A stretch of 64,000 nucleotides of DNA from Bacteroidota bacterium (lineage in GTDB: Bacteria; Bacteroidota; Bacteroidia; UKL13-3): positions 1 through 64,000 of the forward strand of contig JAUXUD010000022.1 of assembly GCA_030680835.1 (NCBI GenBank). Reading direction: 5' to 3'. Position 1 is the first letter of the stretch; every line of letters starts with the position of its first letter. The notes beneath the pieces were generated by a model. That model had not been told where the DNA came from. It was given only the letters and a program-made list of their open reading frames with translations, and ran no database searches. This document shows, one piece after another, positions 62,001 through 64,000 of this stretch. Both the position numbers and the translations under genes were made by a program.

Positions 62001-64000
62001 AACAGGTTGGGTTCAGCCCGTTGGTATTATTTGCACTGCCCCCAATAAACGACCAGCTATAGGTATAACCGGGATTTGCGGGTGCACCCCCAAAGGTATA
62101 TACATTGGCGCAATTTGGTGTTGCCGTAATGGTTCCGATAACAGGTGTTGTTGAAACAATTATTGTTTGATAAGAAACAACGGTACCATTAACGGTTAAT
62201 ACTACTGTGAATGTGCTGTCTTTTATATACGTATGCGTTGGATTTTGGCTGGTTGATGTGGTTCCATCACCAAAATCCCATAACCAGGAAGTAGCCATGG
62301 ATGATGAATCTTTAAATACCACATCACGGTTTGAACAGGTGTTTTCAATATATCCGAATTTTGAAATGACCACCGGAACAACGGTAACCGTTTTGCTGTA
62401 GGTATCAGAACATCCTGCAATGGTTAACAATGTAAGTGTAACGGTATAGGTTCCGCCCAATTGATAGGTTTTGCCAAATATAGAATTATGGGTTGAATCT
62501 ACGGTGCCATCACCAAATGTCCAGTAATATTTATTGATCCATCCTGCATTTAAATGTTTAGAGGCATTGATAAAATTAAAACTGTTACCTGTTATAATCT
62601 GAGTAGGATTGTTAACATTAAAATTTGAAGAAGGTCCGGATACGGTATCGGAAATATAAACCGGTTTAATTACGGATGTTGAACACACCGCATTGGTAGC
62701 AGTAAGTGTTACAAAAAATGTTCCGGTATCTCCATATCCCCGAACAGGATTTACCGATGCAGAACTTGTACCGTCTCCAAAATTCCAAAGATATGTAATG
62801 CCCGTACCTCCGGTAGTTGTATTGATAAACTGAATTTGATTCTTACAAACACCTGCTCCCTGCGAAGAAGTAAAACCTGCAACGGGACCTCCGGTTCCGG
62901 AACCCACTGTAACCGTACTTGCTGTTGCTACCACACATCCGCTGCTTGATGTTACTGCTAAAAATGCACTGTCCATACCTCCGGTTCCGCCATAATTAAA
63001 AATGGGATTGGCAAAGGTACTTGTTGGTTTCACAGGCAATGATCCAAAGCTCCACAAATAGGTCATAGGACCGTTATCGCTCGAAACAGAAGTATTGGTA
63101 AAATTAACAACCTGATTGCAGGTAGTTGGTGTTGAATTGAAAGAAGCAACGGGTACTGAAATATAAAAACTATTTGTTGCCGTATCAAAACAAATTCCAT
63201 TATTTACAGCCAGGTTTATTTTATGCAATCCCGCACTTAATCCTGAAAGCGTAATAGGTGTAAATGCAATCGATGTATATGCTCCTCCATCGATATTATA
63301 CGTATAAGAACTTAAACCCGTTGTACTGGTATTGTTTATGATTCTTGATGTTGAACACAGGTTGCCCGATGGTGCAGTAATTGTGAAACCTGCATCTACT
63401 CCGGTAATTGCAACGGAAGGAGTAAAATTATAAGGACTTGCACTTACCGCACATCTGCCGAACGAATTCATATTCAGATTAACCGTTACAGGTGCTGAAA
63501 CACTATACCTTCTTGTGGGTAGCTGAATACTTGTATCGCTACCGGTTCCTGCATTGTTAAAATTCCAGGCATACTGGTAACCATAACCAGCCGGAGCACC
63601 ACTAAAAGTATATGTAAATGCACAATCTGAAGTTTGCGAAATACTGCCTAATAATGGTGTGGTAGCAACCGTAATTGTTTTTGTTGATGCAGTGGTTCCG
63701 TTAATTGTTAATGTAACAATATAGGTACTGTCTTTTAGATATACATGTGTTGGGTTTTGAGCCGTTGAAGTAGAATCATCTCCAAAATTCCAGAGCCAGG
63801 ATGTTGCGAGCATGGATGAATCTTTGAATACAACACTTCTGTTTAAACATGAATTTTCGGTGTATCCGAATTTTGAATTTACCACTGCAACCACATTAAT
63901 GGTTTGCTGGTAAAAATCGGCGCAACCGGCAGTTGACAATGCGGATAATGTAACTACATAGGTTCCCGGAAGTGCATACACTTTGTTATAGGGCGAATTA
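59077..64000 (-). CDS. Giant PKD-repeat secreted protein with T9SS sorting domain, 5' end off the window
   Basis: The reading frame is open to the right edge (NSPYNKVYALPGTYV matches its repeats), so the N-terminus is not visible; at least 1640 residues are present. Many PKD domains are seen (FGDGTSS, YDWDFGDG-like W-x-FGDGT-x(5)-NP-x-H-x-Y patterns). A higher-order repeat of 500-504 codons recurs (SKFGYTENSC, SKFGYIENTC, SDFSFSGNTC starts). The C-terminus is a T9SS type A domain (INLFPNPNGGTFSLRLKN ... ARKPFAVLK). Likely an adhesin or gliding-related surface protein; no catalytic motif is seen. Confidence 0.9.
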   Translation of the reverse strand, partial: NSPYNKVYALPGTYVVTLSALSTAGCADFYQQTINVVAVVNSKFGYTENSCLNRSVVFKDSSMLATSWLWNFGDDSTSTAQNPTHVYLKDSTYIVTLTINGTTASTKTITVATTPLLGSISQTSDCAFTYTFSGAPAGYGYQYAWNFNNAGTGSDTSIQLPTRRYSVSAPVTVNLNMNSFGRCAVSASPYNFTPSVAITGVDAGFTITAPSGNLCSTSRIINNTSTTGLSSYTYNIDGGAYTSIAFTPITLSGLSAGLHKINLAVNNGICFDTATNSFYISVPVASFNSTPTTCNQVVNFTNTSVSSDNGPMTYLWSFGSLPVKPTSTFANPIFNYGGTGGMDSAFLAVTSSSGCVVATASTVTVGSGTGGPVAGFTSSQGAGVCKNQIQFINTTTGGTGITYLWNFGDGTSSASVNPVRGYGDTGTFFVTLTATNAVCSTSVIKPVYISDTVSGPSSNFNVNNPTQIITGNSFNFINASKHLNAGWINKYYWTFGDGTVDSTHNSIFGKTYQLGGTYTVTLTLLTIAGCSDTYSKTVTVVPVVISKFGYIENTCSNRDVVFKDSSSMATSWLWDFGDGTTSTSQNPTHTYIKDSTFTVVLTVNGTVVSYQTIIVSTTPVIGTITATPNCANVYTFGGAPANPGYTYSWSFIGGSANNTNGLNPTCSYNVSGSATVNLVVTSYSKCPASALPYVFSPLLTSQGVIAGVTVTPPLGDFCSATRTINNTSNTGLPSYTFSIDGLMYTNIGSSQNIPGLSPGIHFVKLATNNGTCADTATTSFYISTPTPAFTSTPSSCNQVIAFNNLSTSTDNGALTYNWEFGSPVLDSSKDANPFYNFPSAGSYSVKLTATSSSGCKASITNSATASAGTGTISANFTTANAPGICQNKIQFTNTTTGGTGLSYIWNFGDGSTSTQTNPIKSFGDTGTFIVTLTASNGTCQSLVSYPVYMSVFVYGPAANFTINQPSQLFTGNSFNFMNTSKNLNSGWIAKSVWNFGDGKKDSTHAYVYAKTYSAAGTYNVSLVIVSSAGCVDSVVKQVVVIPVPLSDFSFSGNTCSSRTVNFTDLSTLATSYYWDFGDGTSSVLANPVHTYSKDSIYQVSLTINGTLVNTKTVLISNTPNANFNYTANTCQNVFDFNAVQQGDGIGYIWEFSGGTPNDTSIANPRLTFNATTSTTVKLTVSSYGACQANSQTTINSLKGFKAGGTLTATNYCGNSRLLTDTSTGGTVHLYSLDGSGYASYATPVNLTSLSAGYHTLVLTANDGVCYDTLNTVFNISSLSGNFNSTPSVCDKSVSFTNTVVSSDNSPVTYFWNFAGEGTSTNANPTFLFSNTSSKSITLTATGASGCVLTANNNVTPGSTVGPTATFIANEVKSNPCNTGINFVSTSSNAVKYIWDFGDGFVTTESTESFAFHSYDSIKSYYAVLTTINAVGCRTNSAPQLINVTAKGNPSPITRFSNTTDSVQCLSTNSFNFNNTTVLNGNGWIAGYSWSFGDGTFDSLNTFIFGKKYSAINKYNVILTSTTNLGCKSSFTVSVTVKKDTIGCGPATAVENHSDDISANINLFPNPNGGTFSLRLKNIESKSATILIIDMLGREVYATRTSLLNQSEIELNDLNIAAGKYYLILTTEENQIARKPFAVLK

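Noticed and set aside
1-64000. CRISPR arrays, tRNA/rRNA genes, insertion sequences
   Set aside because: No regularly spaced repeats with unique spacers, no cloverleaf-like sequences and no transposase were seen by eye. The tandem repeats present are coding or short.

Overview
The window looks like a chromosomal segment of a low-GC Bacteroidota, probably Chitinophagales/Saprospirales-like or a relative. The evidence is a set of type IX secretion (T9SS) C-terminal sorting domains with YPNP motifs, two-component regulator-propeller / Y_Y_Y histidine kinases paired with LytTR regulators, a DUF6443-type Rhs protein, and TAnnTTTG promoter boxes of the Bacteroidota sigma factor. I found no tRNA, rRNA, CRISPR array or insertion sequence. 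No gene-free stretch exceeds 300 bases.

Region 1 (1-6208) is a tightly packed molybdenum-cofactor operon: a MoeB-like protein with rhodanese, MoaE, and a MoaC-MogA/MoaB fusion. It runs directly, with an overlapping start codon, into a LytTR response regulator and a 984-residue propeller histidine kinase. Region 2 (6326-19235) encodes secreted T9SS cargo: an S8 serine protease, two beta-propeller repeat proteins and an M36 metalloprotease. A small sensorless LytS-type kinase sits among them. Region 3 (19514-23215) is a second LytTR regulator / propeller kinase pair.

Region 4 (23492-42552) is a 19-kb co-directional, mostly start/stop-overlapping operon. It encodes a secreted TANFOR-like protein, a lipoprotein, a 1995-residue YD/Rhs-like protein, a small secreted protein, a 2448-residue Rhs protein with a variable C-terminal candidate toxin, a candidate immunity protein, and an outer-membrane beta-barrel with a large helical insert.

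The most interesting signal is regulatory. Five upstream regions (before 10074, 10946, 14912, 19514 and 23492) carry two copies of an ACCRTT element exactly 21 bp apart, 40-41 bp upstream of a TAnnTTTG-like box. They resemble LytTR operators. They link the two LytTR/propeller-kinase pairs to the T9SS cargo genes, to the second pair itself (autoregulation) and to the Rhs operon.

Region 5 (42568-45547) is a group of membrane genes (DUF6498-like, DoxX-like/DUF2071, methyltransferase-like, small membrane protein). Region 6 (45606-49226, minus) is a signalling operon: a receiver domain fused to a thioredoxin-reductase-like flavoprotein, a double-PAS kinase and a small protein. Region 7 (49338-54174) holds an S1/P1 nuclease, a four-CHRD T9SS protein, a cytochrome-c-like lipoprotein, an FMN reductase and thiamine pyrophosphokinase. 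Region 8 (54400-57264) is a sulfur-relay operon (SQR-like flavoprotein, TusE/DsrC, DsrE-like) divergent from a Crp/Fnr regulator. Region 9 (57502-64000) holds an OmpA lipoprotein, an outer-membrane barrel and a giant PKD-repeat T9SS protein that runs off the right edge.
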